DNA from: CAVUNY01 sp963843535
Lineage (GTDB): Bacteria; Chloroflexota; Anaerolineae; Anaerolineales; Anaerolineaceae
Length of the DNA: 64,000 bases
Reading direction: 5' to 3'
NCBI GenBank assembly: GCA_963843535.1
Contig: CAWJKU010000001.1
Span: forward strand, 372,001-436,000
Position numbers and translations under genes: made by a program. The notes under the pieces are model-generated. The model had not been told where the DNA came from, made no database searches, and was given only the letters and a program-made list of their open reading frames with translations. Position 1 is the stretch's first letter. Every line of letters begins with the position of its first letter. Shown in pieces: positions 8,909 to 20,587 of the stretch.

Positions 8909-8936
8909 CCTTAACAATTGAAGAGTGATAGGAAGC
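8909..8936 (+). other. 16S pre-rRNA processing stem, left strand
   Basis: Bases 8909-8936 are nearly complementary to 10590-10617, beyond the 16S 3' end (CCTTAACAA plus GGAAGC match exactly, with a few substitutions between). The pair encloses 16S, as expected for an RNase III-type stem. Confidence 0.8.
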
Positions 8937-8990
8937 GAAGTAAGTTAGAGTTAGGACCCCCGTAATGAACACCCGGAAGGGTGAAAAAAT

Positions 8991-10491
<1,501 letters not shown>

Positions 10492-10589
10492 CTAGGATAA
10501 TTGAGCGAACCTCTTCGGAGGGGAGCTCGAGATCCAAGCAGTAAGACGAAGCCTCGCTCGGTGGCGAGGCGCTAACAAAGACGAAACAA

Positions 10590-10617
10590 GCTTCCTGTCA
10601 CTTCTCAGTTGTTAAGG
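10590..10617 (+). other. 16S pre-rRNA processing stem, right strand
   Basis: Reverse-complementary partner of 8909-8936, lying just before tRNA-Ile in the internal spacer. Between 16S and this point there is another small hairpin (GCCTCGC / GCGAGGC around 10550-10570). Confidence 0.8.
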
Positions 10618-10623
10618 GGAGCC

Positions 10624-10697
10624 GGGCCTTTAGCTCAGCTGGTTAGAGCGCGCCTCTGATAAGGGCGAGGTCTCAGGTTCGATCCCTGAAAGGCCCA
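10624..10697 (+). tRNA. tRNA-Ile (GAT anticodon)
   Basis: Cloverleaf with acceptor GGGCCTT pairing AAGGCCC, D-arm AGCTCAGCTGGTTAGAGC, anticodon loop CTGATAA with GAT, and T-loop GGTTCGATCC. Discriminator A at 10697 followed by CCT, so a full CCA is not encoded. Standard spacer tRNA of bacterial rRNA operons. Confidence 0.97.
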
Positions 10698-10715
10698 CCT
10701 GGACCTGTTGGATCT

Positions 10716-10788
10716 GGGGATGTAGCTTAGCTGGGAGAGCGCCGCCTTTGCAAGGCGGAGGCCAGGGGTTCGAATCCCCTCATCTCCA
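10716..10788 (+). tRNA. tRNA-Ala (TGC anticodon)
   Basis: Acceptor GGGGATG pairs CATCTCC (one G-U), D-arm AGCTTAGCTGGGAGAGC, anticodon loop TTTGCAA with TGC, T-arm GGGGTTCGAATCCCC. CCA is not encoded (A then CT). Eighteen bases after tRNA-Ile. Confidence 0.97.
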
Positions 10789-10883
10789 CTGGTTCTTCCT
10801 CAATTTTGGAGAAGATATTTGGTAGCAACGACAGATAAACGCAAAAAATAGAAGGCTGAAACCCAAAGGGAACTGGAACCAGG

Positions 10884-10911
10884 CGACCCGGTGGTAAAGC
10901 CGGGTCGTTTT
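10884..10911 (+). terminator. Terminator-like hairpin inside the rRNA spacer
   Basis: CGACCCGG (10884-10891) pairs exactly with CCGGGTCG (10900-10907) and is followed by TTTT. It lies between tRNA-Ala and 23S, where a working terminator would cut the operon unless read through by antitermination. The remaining spacer to 23S (10912-11105) shows no clear promoter. Confidence 0.55.
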
Positions 10912-11039
10912 GTCTGTAAAAGCAAGTTAACAAATCAGGCTGGTTGGGGAACGCGGTGTGCTCCGCACAAAGGTGAGAGGCACACCGGGCTTGGAAACTG
11001 GCCCAGGCTTGGTAAAACAGCACGACCTGCACCTTAAAA

Positions 11040-11099
11040 ATCAAATAGCATGTAGGCAGCATCTGATGGAAGGAAAGAAAGAGTATCGAATTCTCTGCA
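11040..11099 (+). other. 23S pre-rRNA processing stem, left strand
   Basis: Two segments here, 11040-11056 and 11078-11099, are complementary to 14094-14114 and 14071-14092 beyond the 23S 3' end; the inner 22-bp segment has a single mismatch. The 21-base insert between the left segments would be a bulge. Confidence 0.85.
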
Positions 11100-11105
11100 T
11101 CACGC

Positions 11106-14064
<2,959 letters not shown>

Positions 14065-14070
14065 GTGTGG

Positions 14071-14114
14071 TGCAGAGAATTGGATACTCTTTTCCTACAT
14101 GCTATTTATTTGAT
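14071..14114 (+). other. 23S pre-rRNA processing stem, right strand
   Basis: Partner of 11040-11099. Together they form an interrupted stem of nearly 40 bp bracketing 23S, separating it from 5S. Confidence 0.85.
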
Positions 14115-14130
14115 AAAACTGTGAAAACAG

Positions 14131-14252
14131 TCTCTTGGTGATTTGTGCGACGTGGGTACACCCGGTCACATCCCGAACCCGGTCGTTAAGGACGTCAGCG
14201 CCGATGGTACTTGGAGGGCAACTTCCTGGGAGAGTAGGTCATTGCCAAGAGA
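14131..14252 (+). rRNA. rrf: 5S ribosomal RNA
   Basis: About 120 bases bounded by the terminal helix TCTCTTGG / CCAAGAGA. Contains CCCGAACCCGGTCGTTAAG, the loop B/C region of 5S, and GGGAGAGTAGGTCATTGCC at the 3' side. It closes the operon; CTTTTTCT follows immediately and may act with the terminal helix as terminator. Confidence 0.95.
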
Positions 14253-14326
14253 CTTTTTCTGTTTAATACAAGAAGAGAAAACCGCTTTCCAGGAATGCGA
14301 AGCAAAGTATTATAATATTCTCCTAT

Positions 14327-14355
14327 TTGACAGATTTTAATATTTTGTTTATAAT
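14327..14355 (+). promoter_or_regulatory. Perfect-consensus sigma-70 promoter upstream of rpsU
   Basis: TTGACA (14327-14332), exact 17-base AT-rich spacer, TATAAT (14350-14355). Predicted start about 14362, roughly 195 bases before the rpsU ATG and ahead of a leader ORF and a terminator. Confidence 0.88.
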
Positions 14356-14370
14356 TCTAAGCGGATATTC

Positions 14371-14457
14371 ATGTGCGTTGTTTGGCACAGAATAGCCAAC
14401 CTTTATGGTAATGGAGGTCAGGCTGGTCGCACCGAGAATGCTGATCGCAATTTTTAG
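14371..14457 (+). CDS. Candidate leader peptide of rpsU (28 codons)
   Basis: ATG at 14371, about 9 bases after the predicted transcription start, opens 28 codons (MCVVWHRIANLYGNGGQAGR, then TENADRNF) and stops at TAG 14455-14457, 10 bases before the terminator stem. Only a weak GCGGA lies upstream. No run of a single amino acid suggests a classical attenuator. It contains AATGGAGGT, the same nine bases as the rpsU ribosome-binding site. Whether it is translated is unknown. Confidence 0.35.
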   Translation: MCVVWHRIANLYGNGGQAGRTENADRNF

Positions 14458-14467
14458 AACTTTTCCT

Positions 14468-14498
14468 CGGCTGCCCCACCTGCGCAGCCGATTTTTTT
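14468..14498 (+). terminator. Intrinsic terminator or attenuator before rpsU
   Basis: CGGCTGC (14468-14474) pairs with GCAGCCG (14484-14490), followed by ATTTTTTTG. It lies between the promoter at 14327-14355 and rpsU, so it either ends a short RNA of about 135 bases or attenuates rpsU. Confidence 0.85.
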
Positions 14499-14557
14499 GT
14501 TTGATGTAAGCCCACATCATTCGTACAGCCCCGGGCAGGAATGGAGGTGAAATAAGC

Positions 14558-14758
14558 ATGACGACAGTTACATTGCGTCCCAACGAGTCGCAGGAAGGTT
14601 TGCTCAAGCGCTTTCGCAAGAAGGTTGTGAAGAGCGGTGTGCTTAGCACTGTCCGCCGCAAGCGCTGGTTTGTTTCCAAGAGCGAGCTGCGCCGGGTCGA
14701 AAAGAAGAAGGCCATCCGGCGGATCAAGCGACGTCAGCTTGGCAAAATCTTGGAGTAA
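14558..14758 (+). CDS. rpsU: 30S ribosomal protein bS21
   Basis: 66 residues, very basic (RFRKKVVKSGVLSTVRRKRW, RRVEKKKAIRRIKRRQ), the expected size and composition of bS21, which contacts the anti-Shine-Dalgarno end of 16S and aids initiation. Start has a strong GGAGGTGA site. It follows the rRNA operon and precedes infA. Transcription must pass the terminator at 14468-14498 or begin downstream of it, where no clear promoter is seen. Confidence 0.95.
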   Translation: MTTVTLRPNESQEGLLKRFRKKVVKSGVLSTVRRKRWFVSKSELRRVEKKKAIRRIKRRQLGKILE

Positions 14759-14763
14759 GGTTG

Positions 14764-14769
14764 TATAAT
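14764..14769 (+). promoter_or_regulatory. -10 element upstream of infA
   Basis: A perfect TATAAT 52 bases before the infA ATG. A TTGGCA hexamer overlaps the end of rpsU with a longer than ideal spacer of about 19 bases. Confidence 0.4.
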
Positions 14770-14821
14770 TTTCTGCGCTCTGGGGCTTCCTTGTTCTGTC
14801 CTGGGGTAATTCGGAGGTAAT

Positions 14822-15073
14822 ATGGCGAAAGAAGAAGATAAAATCCAGGTCGAAGGAACAATAGTAGAGGCGCTGCCTGCCACGCAATTCAAGGTACGTT
14901 TGGAGAATGGTCACGAGGTACTGGCCTACCTTTCAGGACGGATGCGGAAATACTACATCCGTATTCTGTTAGGTGATCACGTCCGAGTGGAAATGTCTCC
15001 ATACGATTTGACCCGCGGCCGGATTGTTTATCGCCAGAAGAAAAACGAAACCAGCATGGCAGAAGTGGAATAA
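14822..15073 (+). CDS. infA: Translation initiation factor IF-1
   Basis: 83 residues with the single OB-fold of IF-1: IQVEGTIVEALPATQFKVRL, ENGHEVLAYLSGRMRKYYIR, ILLGDHVRVEMSPYDLTRGR, IVYR. IF-1 binds the ribosomal A site during initiation. It has about 10 more C-terminal residues than the E. coli protein. Site GGAGGT precedes the ATG. With rpsU upstream this is a small translation-initiation pair rather than the common infA location near rpmJ. Confidence 0.96.
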   Translation: MAKEEDKIQVEGTIVEALPATQFKVRLENGHEVLAYLSGRMRKYYIRILLGDHVRVEMSPYDLTRGRIVYRQKKNETSMAEVE

Positions 15074-15102
15074 GGCATCCCCTGTTTTTATTCTAACGAT
15101 TG

Positions 15103-15139
15103 TAGCGTTTTCAGGCTGTTCTTCAGCATGAAAACGCTA
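15103..15139. terminator. Bidirectional terminator downstream of infA
   Basis: Arms 15103-15118 and 15124-15139 form a 16-bp stem with one mismatch; TAGCGTTTTC on one side pairs with GAAAACGCTA. It overlaps the last codon of the minus-strand gene ending at 15137. Confidence 0.75.
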
Positions 15140-15538
15140 TTCATTTAATGGCCCATTGATTAAATCTTCCAGGTGAAAGATTTCAAGCTGGGCAATCCGG
15201 ATTTCCTGATCGGCAATCTGCTGCCGCGCCTGGCGGAACATGTAGATGACTGTAAATATTCCGACCAACCCTGCCGCCAGGATTCCACCCAAAAGCAGCA
15301 GCGGGTGGCGCGCGACCAGGCGCACCAATACCAACAAAATTCCAAAAAGTGCCAGCCCGGCAGCAACAGCCAGGATTTGCCACAACCAGCTGATGCGCTT
15401 ATCAATCGCTTCCAAAATGGCAAGCTCAGTGGGGTTGAAACGAAAGCCCCATAGAGTTTTCCTGGTTTTTTCCAATATTTGAATATAGATTTGCAGATTG
15501 CGGATCCGTTCTTTTTCCCATTGGGCATCGTTGACCAT
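15137..15538 (-). CDS. Small two-helix membrane protein of unknown function
   Basis: 133 residues, family not recognised. An N-terminal charged region predicted helical (residues 1-45, with RIRNLQIYIQILEKTRKTLW) is followed by two transmembrane helices (about 52-75 and 80-98) and a C-terminal charged helix rich in Gln, Ile and Glu that could form a coiled coil (ARQQIADQEIRIAQLEIFHL). Both ends are probably cytoplasmic. It is a single gene facing infA convergently. Confidence 0.65.
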   Translation of the reverse strand: MVNDAQWEKERIRNLQIYIQILEKTRKTLWGFRFNPTELAILEAIDKRISWLWQILAVAAGLALFGILLVLVRLVARHPLLLLGGILAAGLVGIFTVIYMFRQARQQIADQEIRIAQLEIFHLEDLINGPLNE

Positions 15539-15737
15539 AACTTGAATTATACAGGCTGAAGAGAGGAAAAATCATGATCTATTATTAATGAAGAGCAGGA
15601 GAAAAATGGTGAAGTGGAAGGTGACAGGACACAGGTAATTTCGTGACGGATATAACTAATATTAATGAGAAGGTAAAGGTAGACTCTTTAGGTTGAGTGT
15701 TATGTTTTTTTAAAACATTCATTAGTCAAAACGTTTC

Positions 15738-15753
15738 AACAGACCGTTCTGTT
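15738..15753 (+). promoter_or_regulatory. Operator-like inverted repeat before the PFOR gene
   Basis: AACAGA (15738-15743) and TCTGTT (15748-15753) flank CCGT. The arrangement with a central GACCGTTC resembles operators of TetR-family repressors. It is 23 bases upstream of the ATG, so a bound protein would block transcription or early elongation. The rest of the 238-base gap shows no clear promoter hexamers or ORF. Confidence 0.4.
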
Positions 15754-15776
15754 CATTTTTTACGAGAGGTAGACCT

Positions 15777-18700
15777 ATGACCCGTGAAAAAGTCACAATT
15801 GATGGCAATGAAGCAACTGCCAGTGTCGCTTATAGGCTGAGCGAGGTGATCGCGATTTATCCGATCACGCCCTCCTCCGGCATGGGCGAGTTATCTGACC
15901 AATGGGCTGCAGGTGGTATGAGAAACCTGTGGGGCACGATCCCGCTGGTCGCCGAACTTCAATCCGAAGGCGGTGCTGCCGGTGCGGTGCACGGCGCCCT
16001 GCAAACTGGTTCGTTGACTACAACCTTCACCGCCTCCCAGGGCCTGCTGCTGATGATCCCGAATATGTATAAGATCGCGGGCGAGCTGACCTCCACAGTT
16101 TTTCACGTTTCTGCTCGCTCATTGGCCGCGCAGGCGTTATCGATTTTTGGCGATCATTCCGATGTAATGGCCACCCGCCAGACCGGATACGCCATGTTGG
16201 CATCCCGCTCCGTGCAGGAAGCCCACGATAATGCCTTGATCGCAAACGTCGCCACACTTGAAGCGCGCGTACCCTTCTTGCATTTCTTTGACGGTTTCCG
16301 CACATCGCATGAAATTAACAAGATTGAATCGCTGAGCGATGATGATCTGCGGGCGATGATCGACGATAAACTTATCCAGGCGCATCGTGAACGCGCCCTC
16401 ACCCCAGATCGTCCCAAGCTGCGCGGCACGGCTCAGAACCCGGATGTATATTTCCAGGGCCGTGAAACCGTTAACCCCTATTACAACGCCACACCTGAAA
16501 TTGTCCAGAAGGCGATGGATAAATTCGCGAAGCTGGTTGGTCGCCAATACCACCTGTTTGATTATGCAGGCGCCCCGGATGCCGAAAGAGTGATCGTGGT
16601 CATGGGATCCGGCGCGGAAGTGGTTGAGGAAACAGTTAATTACCTGGTAAAACACGGTGAGAAAGTGGGCTGCGTCACCGTTCACCTCTACCGTCCATTC
16701 TCCGTCAAGCATTTCTTACAATCCTTGCCCGTTTCGGTTAAGAAAATCGCGGTGCTCGATCGCACCAAAGAACCGGGTTCAGCCGGCGAGCCCATGTACC
16801 AGGATGTGCAGACCGCCATCAATGAAGGAATCAATGAAGGCCTCTCTGCATTCAAAACCCAACCCGTGGTCGTTGGCGGGCGGTACGGACTGGGCTCGAA
16901 GGAATTCACCCCGGCGATGACCAAAGCGGTTTTTGACAATCTAAAACTGGCCTTGCCCAAGAATCACTTCACCGTGGGTATTAATGATGATGTGTCCCAC
17001 AGCAGTCTGGATTTTGATCCATCCTTTTCTATCACGCATGCGGATACGGTTTGCAGTGTTTTCTTTGGCCTGGGCGCAGACGGCACCGTGGGTGCCAACA
17101 AGAACTCGATCAAAATCATTGGCGAAGAAACGGATTACGGCGCACAAGGTTACTTCGTGTATGACTCGAAGAAATCCGGCTCGGTAACCATTTCGCACTT
17201 ACGTTTTGGCCCGCGGGAGATACGCGCGCCTTATCTAATTGGTGTTGGCGATGCGAACTTTGTGGCCTGCCACCAGTTTTCCTTCTTGGAAAAATTCGAT
17301 ATGCTGCGCTACGCCAAACCAGGCGGGGTGTTCCTGTTGAACAGCATTTACGAACCAGAAGAAGTCTGGGAGCATCTGCCGGCCGAAGTACAGCGCGACA
17401 TCATTGAGAAAAAGCTCAGATTTTATGTGATCGATGGTTACAAAGTCGCCGAGAAGACCGGAATGGGCAGCCGGGTTAATACGATCATGCAGACTTGCTT
17501 CTTTGCAATTTCCGGCATCCTGCCGAAAGAAGAGGCCATCGAGCAGATCAAGAAGTCCATTAAAAAGACTTATGGCAAACGCGGCGAAGCCGTGGTGAAC
17601 ATGAATTTCGCGGCGGTGGACGGCACGGTTGAGAACCTGCACGAAGTGAAAGTGCCGGCCAGTGTAAGCAGCACCTTCGTACGGCGCCCGGCAGTACCTG
17701 CCAACGCCCCGGCTTTTGCCCATGATGTCATCGGACCGATTTCGATCTTTGAGGGTGACGATCTGCCAGTGAGCAAAATGCCGGTGGACGGCACATTCCC
17801 CACGGCAACTTCCCAATGGGAGAAGCGCAACATTGCTTTGGAAATTCCCGTATGGGAGCCTGATCTGTGCATCCAATGCGGTAAATGCTCGTTTGTTTGT
17901 CCGCATGCTTCCATCCGCCAGAAAGTATATGAACCAAGGTACCTGGATGACGCGCCAGCCACCTTTAAGAGTCTGGATGCCAAATTCCGTGAGCTTCCTG
18001 GGATGAAATACACCATCCAGATTGCCCCGGAAGATTGCACGGGCTGCGGGTTATGCGTGGAAGCCTGCCCTGCCAAAGATAAAACACAGGTTGGGCGCAA
18101 GGCCATCAATATGGCCGATCAGGTGAATTTACGTGAGCCTGAAGCCGCGAACTGGGCGTTCTTTATGAACCTGCCCGACCCGGACAAGAATGCCTTTCAA
18201 CCGACAACGATCAAAAACAGCCAGCTCCTGCCGGCCTTGTTCGAATTTTCAGGGGCCTGCTCCGGATGCGGCGAGACGCCCTATGTCAAGCTGGTTTCTC
18301 AATTGTTCGGCGACCATTCGGTCATTGCCAACGCCACCGGCTGCACCTCGATTTACGGCGCCAATTTACCCACCACCCCCTGGGCGGTGAATAAAGAAGG
18401 CCGCGGCCCATCCTGGTCAAACAGCCTGTTCGAAGATAATGCCGAATTTGGCCTGGGTATGCGCCTGACGCTTGATAAACAGGCGGAGTTTGCCGAAGAG
18501 CTGGTCAGGAATTTGGCCGGCGAGCTTGGCGATACCCTGGTGGATGAGCTGCTCAATGCCGACCAAAAATCCGATGCCGGGATCAATGCTCAGCGCGAAC
18601 GGGTTGCTGTTCTCAAACAGAAACTCGCCGGCATCAAGGATAATAATGCTCGCCTGTTAGAGGGCGTGGCGGATTACCTGGTGCGCAAGAGTGTGTGGAT

Positions 18701-19355
18701 CATGGGCGGGGATGGCTGGGCGTACGATATCGGTTACGGCGGTCTGGATCACGTCTTGGCCTCCGGGCGCAATGTTAATGTGCTGGTGCTGGATACAGAA
18801 GTTTATTCAAATACCGGCGGCCAGGCATCCAAATCCACCCCGCGTGCGGCCGTTGCCAAGTTCGCTGCGAAGGGTAAGAACTTACCCAAGAAAGACCTGG
18901 GCCTGATCGCGATGGCTTACGGGTACGTCTACGTGGCCAAGGTTGCCATGGGATATAACGATCAACAAACCCTGCGGGCCATGCTCGAGGCGGATGCCTA
19001 TGATGGGCCGTCGCTGGTGATCGCCTACAGCCACTGCATTGCGCACGGCATTGACATGCGCAAAGGTTTGGATCAACAGCGCCTGGCTGTGGCCTCCGGA
19101 ATCTGGCCAATGTATCGCTATAACCCGGCCTTGATCGATGAAGGCAAGAACCCACTTCAGATCGATTCTAAGGATCCGACGGTGCCGGTGGAAGAATATG
19201 CTTACAAAGAGACCCGTTACCGCATGCTGATGCAGAGCGACGAAGCCCGGGCCGAACTATTAATGAAAAACGCCCGCGAAGATGTTCGCAAACGCTGGGA
19301 GCTTTACAAGCAAATGGCGATGATCCAGTATAATTCCGGAGATAAAAAAGAGTAG
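15777..19355 (+). CDS. nifJ: Pyruvate:ferredoxin (flavodoxin) oxidoreductase
   Basis: Single-chain homodimeric PFOR of 1192 residues, converting pyruvate plus CoA to acetyl-CoA, CO2 and reduced ferredoxin in anaerobic metabolism. Domain I has the substrate loop YPITPSSGMGE near residue 25. Domains II and III carry the TPP/CoA half. The ferredoxin domain (about 690-775) has two 4Fe-4S motifs, CIQCGKCSFVCP and CTGCGLCVEACP. The C-terminal TPP domain has ACSGCGETPY, ATGCTSIYG, GGDGWAYDIGYGG and LDTEVYSNTGGQASKSTPR, followed by the YSHCIAHG Cys. All features of a functional enzyme are present. A GAGAGG site precedes the ATG and an operator-like repeat lies just upstream. Confidence 0.97.
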   Translation: MTREKVTIDGNEATASVAYRLSEVIAIYPITPSSGMGELSDQWAAGGMRNLWGTIPLVAELQSEGGAAGAVHGALQTGSLTTTFTASQGLLLMIPNMYKIAGELTSTVFHVSARSLAAQALSIFGDHSDVMATRQTGYAMLASRSVQEAHDNALIANVATLEARVPFLHFFDGFRTSHEINKIESLSDDDLRAMIDDKLIQAHRERALTPDRPKLRGTAQNPDVYFQGRETVNPYYNATPEIVQKAMDKFAKLVGRQYHLFDYAGAPDAERVIVVMGSGAEVVEETVNYLVKHGEKVGCVTVHLYRPFSVKHFLQSLPVSVKKIAVLDRTKEPGSAGEPMYQDVQTAINEGINEGLSAFKTQPVVVGGRYGLGSKEFTPAMTKAVFDNLKLALPKNHFTVGINDDVSHSSLDFDPSFSITHADTVCSVFFGLGADGTVGANKNSIKIIGEETDYGAQGYFVYDSKKSGSVTISHLRFGPREIRAPYLIGVGDANFVACHQFSFLEKFDMLRYAKPGGVFLLNSIYEPEEVWEHLPAEVQRDIIEKKLRFYVIDGYKVAEKTGMGSRVNTIMQTCFFAISGILPKEEAIEQIKKSIKKTYGKRGEAVVNMNFAAVDGTVENLHEVKVPASVSSTFVRRPAVPANAPAFAHDVIGPISIFEGDDLPVSKMPVDGTFPTATSQWEKRNIALEIPVWEPDLCIQCGKCSFVCPHASIRQKVYEPRYLDDAPATFKSLDAKFRELPGMKYTIQIAPEDCTGCGLCVEACPAKDKTQVGRKAINMADQVNLREPEAANWAFFMNLPDPDKNAFQPTTIKNSQLLPALFEFSGACSGCGETPYVKLVSQLFGDHSVIANATGCTSIYGANLPTTPWAVNKEGRGPSWSNSLFEDNAEFGLGMRLTLDKQAEFAEELVRNLAGELGDTLVDELLNADQKSDAGINAQRERVAVLKQKLAGIKDNNARLLEGVADYLVRKSVWIMGGDGWAYDIGYGGLDHVLASGRNVNVLVLDTEVYSNTGGQASKSTPRAAVAKFAAKGKNLPKKDLGLIAMAYGYVYVAKVAMGYNDQQTLRAMLEADAYDGPSLVIAYSHCIAHGIDMRKGLDQQRLAVASGIWPMYRYNPALIDEGKNPLQIDSKDPTVPVEEYAYKETRYRMLMQSDEARAELLMKNAREDVRKRWELYKQMAMIQYNSGDKKE

Positions 19356-19500
19356 CTGGTGAGCAATTAACCGGCCAGCAATTCGGCGACTCAGCCGGTC
19401 AGCTGTCTGAAAACATCATCGTTTCATCATGCAGATGGCTGACTGGCTGACGAGCCGAAGAATGGGAAAACCGGTTTGCTGACGAGTGAAGGAGCCAAAT

Positions 19501-20508
19501 ATGCCTGATTTGACCACAACCTACCTGGGTATGAAATTGAAGAATCCGCTGGTGGCTTCGGCATCACCGTTATCGAAGAAAGTCGATACGGTGAAAAAGC
19601 TGGAAGATGCCGGAATCTCAGCGGTGGTGATGTATTCGCTGTTCGAAGAGCAAATTATTCATGAAAGCAAAGCCCTGGATTTCTACCTGAGCCACGGCAG
19701 CGAATCCTTTGCTGAGGCGTTAACCTACTTTCCCAACATGGAATCTTACAATGTTGGTCCAGAAGAATACCTGGAATTGATTGGCAAAATGAAGAAAGCA
19801 GTCAGCATCCCGGTGATTGGCAGCCTGAACGGCGTTTCTACCGGCGGATGGGTGGAATATGCCAGGAAAATTGAACAGGCAGGCGCAGATGCATTGGAGC
19901 TGAATATTTATTTCGTGCCCTCTGATTCGGATGTTTCGGCTGTAGATTTAGAACAAGAACATGTAGACCTGGTGGGAGACGTGCGTAAACAGGTCAGCAT
20001 TCCCCTGGCGGTTAAACTGAGCCCATTCTTCACCTCGCTGCCGAACTTGGCTGAACGCCTGGTGAAAGCGGGTGCGAACGGCCTGGTGCTGTTCAACCGG
20101 TTTATGCAGCCAGATCTTGATATCGAAACATTGGAAGTTGTGCCAACGATCAATTTGAGCAACTCCACCGAATTACGCCTGCCTTTGCGCTGGATCGCAA
20201 TGCTGTACGGCAAGGTAAAGGCAGATTTTGCACTGACCAGCGGCGTGCACACCTCCACGGACGTGCTGAAAGCCATGATGGCGGGCGCGAATGTGGCGAT
20301 GATGGCCTCAGAACTGTTGGCGAATGGGGTTAAGACCGTCCCGAGTATCTTAAGCGGTCTGACGGAATGGATGACGAGTTTCGAGTACGAGTCGATCAAA
20401 CAGATGCAGGGCAGCATGAGCCAGCGGGCTGTGGCAGACCCGGCGGCCTTTGAACGGGCCAATTATATGAAGATCCTGACCAGTTTTGACAACCGGTTGA
20501 AGATCTGA
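19501..20508 (+). CDS. Dihydroorotate dehydrogenase-like flavoprotein
   Basis: 335 residues, FMN-type TIM barrel related to PyrD class 1: TTYLGMKLKNPLVASASPLS at the N-terminus, VIGSLNGVSTGGWVEYARKI, LELNIYFVPSD, SIPLAVKLSPF, FALTSGVHTSTDVLKAMMAG. The region equivalent to the catalytic Cys/Ser loop departs from true PyrD (NIYFVPSDSD instead of the usual NxSCPN), so pyrimidine synthesis is unlikely. Such proteins are often found beside PFOR genes and may be an electron-transfer or redox partner; this is inference from context. ATG 19501 is chosen over 19486 because GAAGGAG lies 6 bases upstream. The 145-base gap after PFOR holds short imperfect repeats of GGTCAGCTG/GGCTGACTGG. Confidence 0.88.
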   Translation: MPDLTTTYLGMKLKNPLVASASPLSKKVDTVKKLEDAGISAVVMYSLFEEQIIHESKALDFYLSHGSESFAEALTYFPNMESYNVGPEEYLELIGKMKKAVSIPVIGSLNGVSTGGWVEYARKIEQAGADALELNIYFVPSDSDVSAVDLEQEHVDLVGDVRKQVSIPLAVKLSPFFTSLPNLAERLVKAGANGLVLFNRFMQPDLDIETLEVVPTINLSNSTELRLPLRWIAMLYGKVKADFALTSGVHTSTDVLKAMMAGANVAMMASELLANGVKTVPSILSGLTEWMTSFEYESIKQMQGSMSQRAVADPAAFERANYMKILTSFDNRLKI

Positions 20509-20546
20509 TCCGGCATCAGCAGTCATTTTACCTGAACTTGCGTTAT

Positions 20547-20587
20547 AAAAAAGCGATCCGGTTGCTCAAACAACCGGATAGCTTTTT
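20547..20587. terminator. Bidirectional terminator between convergent genes
   Basis: AAAAAAGC then ATCCGGTTG pairs with CAACCGGAT then GCTTTTT around a short loop, with one mismatch. It overlaps the last codons of the minus-strand PLP enzyme. Confidence 0.85.

Noticed and set aside
14401..14450. Possible small SRP RNA (GGAGGTCAGGCTGG-like stretch) before rpsU
   Set aside because: The conserved GGTCAGGTCCGGAAGGAAGCAGC apical core is absent.
14323..14914. Minus-strand ORFs across the rpsU region (134 and 181 codons)
   Set aside because: Antisense to rpsU, infA and their promoter; no motifs.
16137..17906. Long minus-strand ORFs of 191 and 223 codons opposite the PFOR gene
   Set aside because: They follow from codon bias of the real plus-strand gene and show no protein-family motif.
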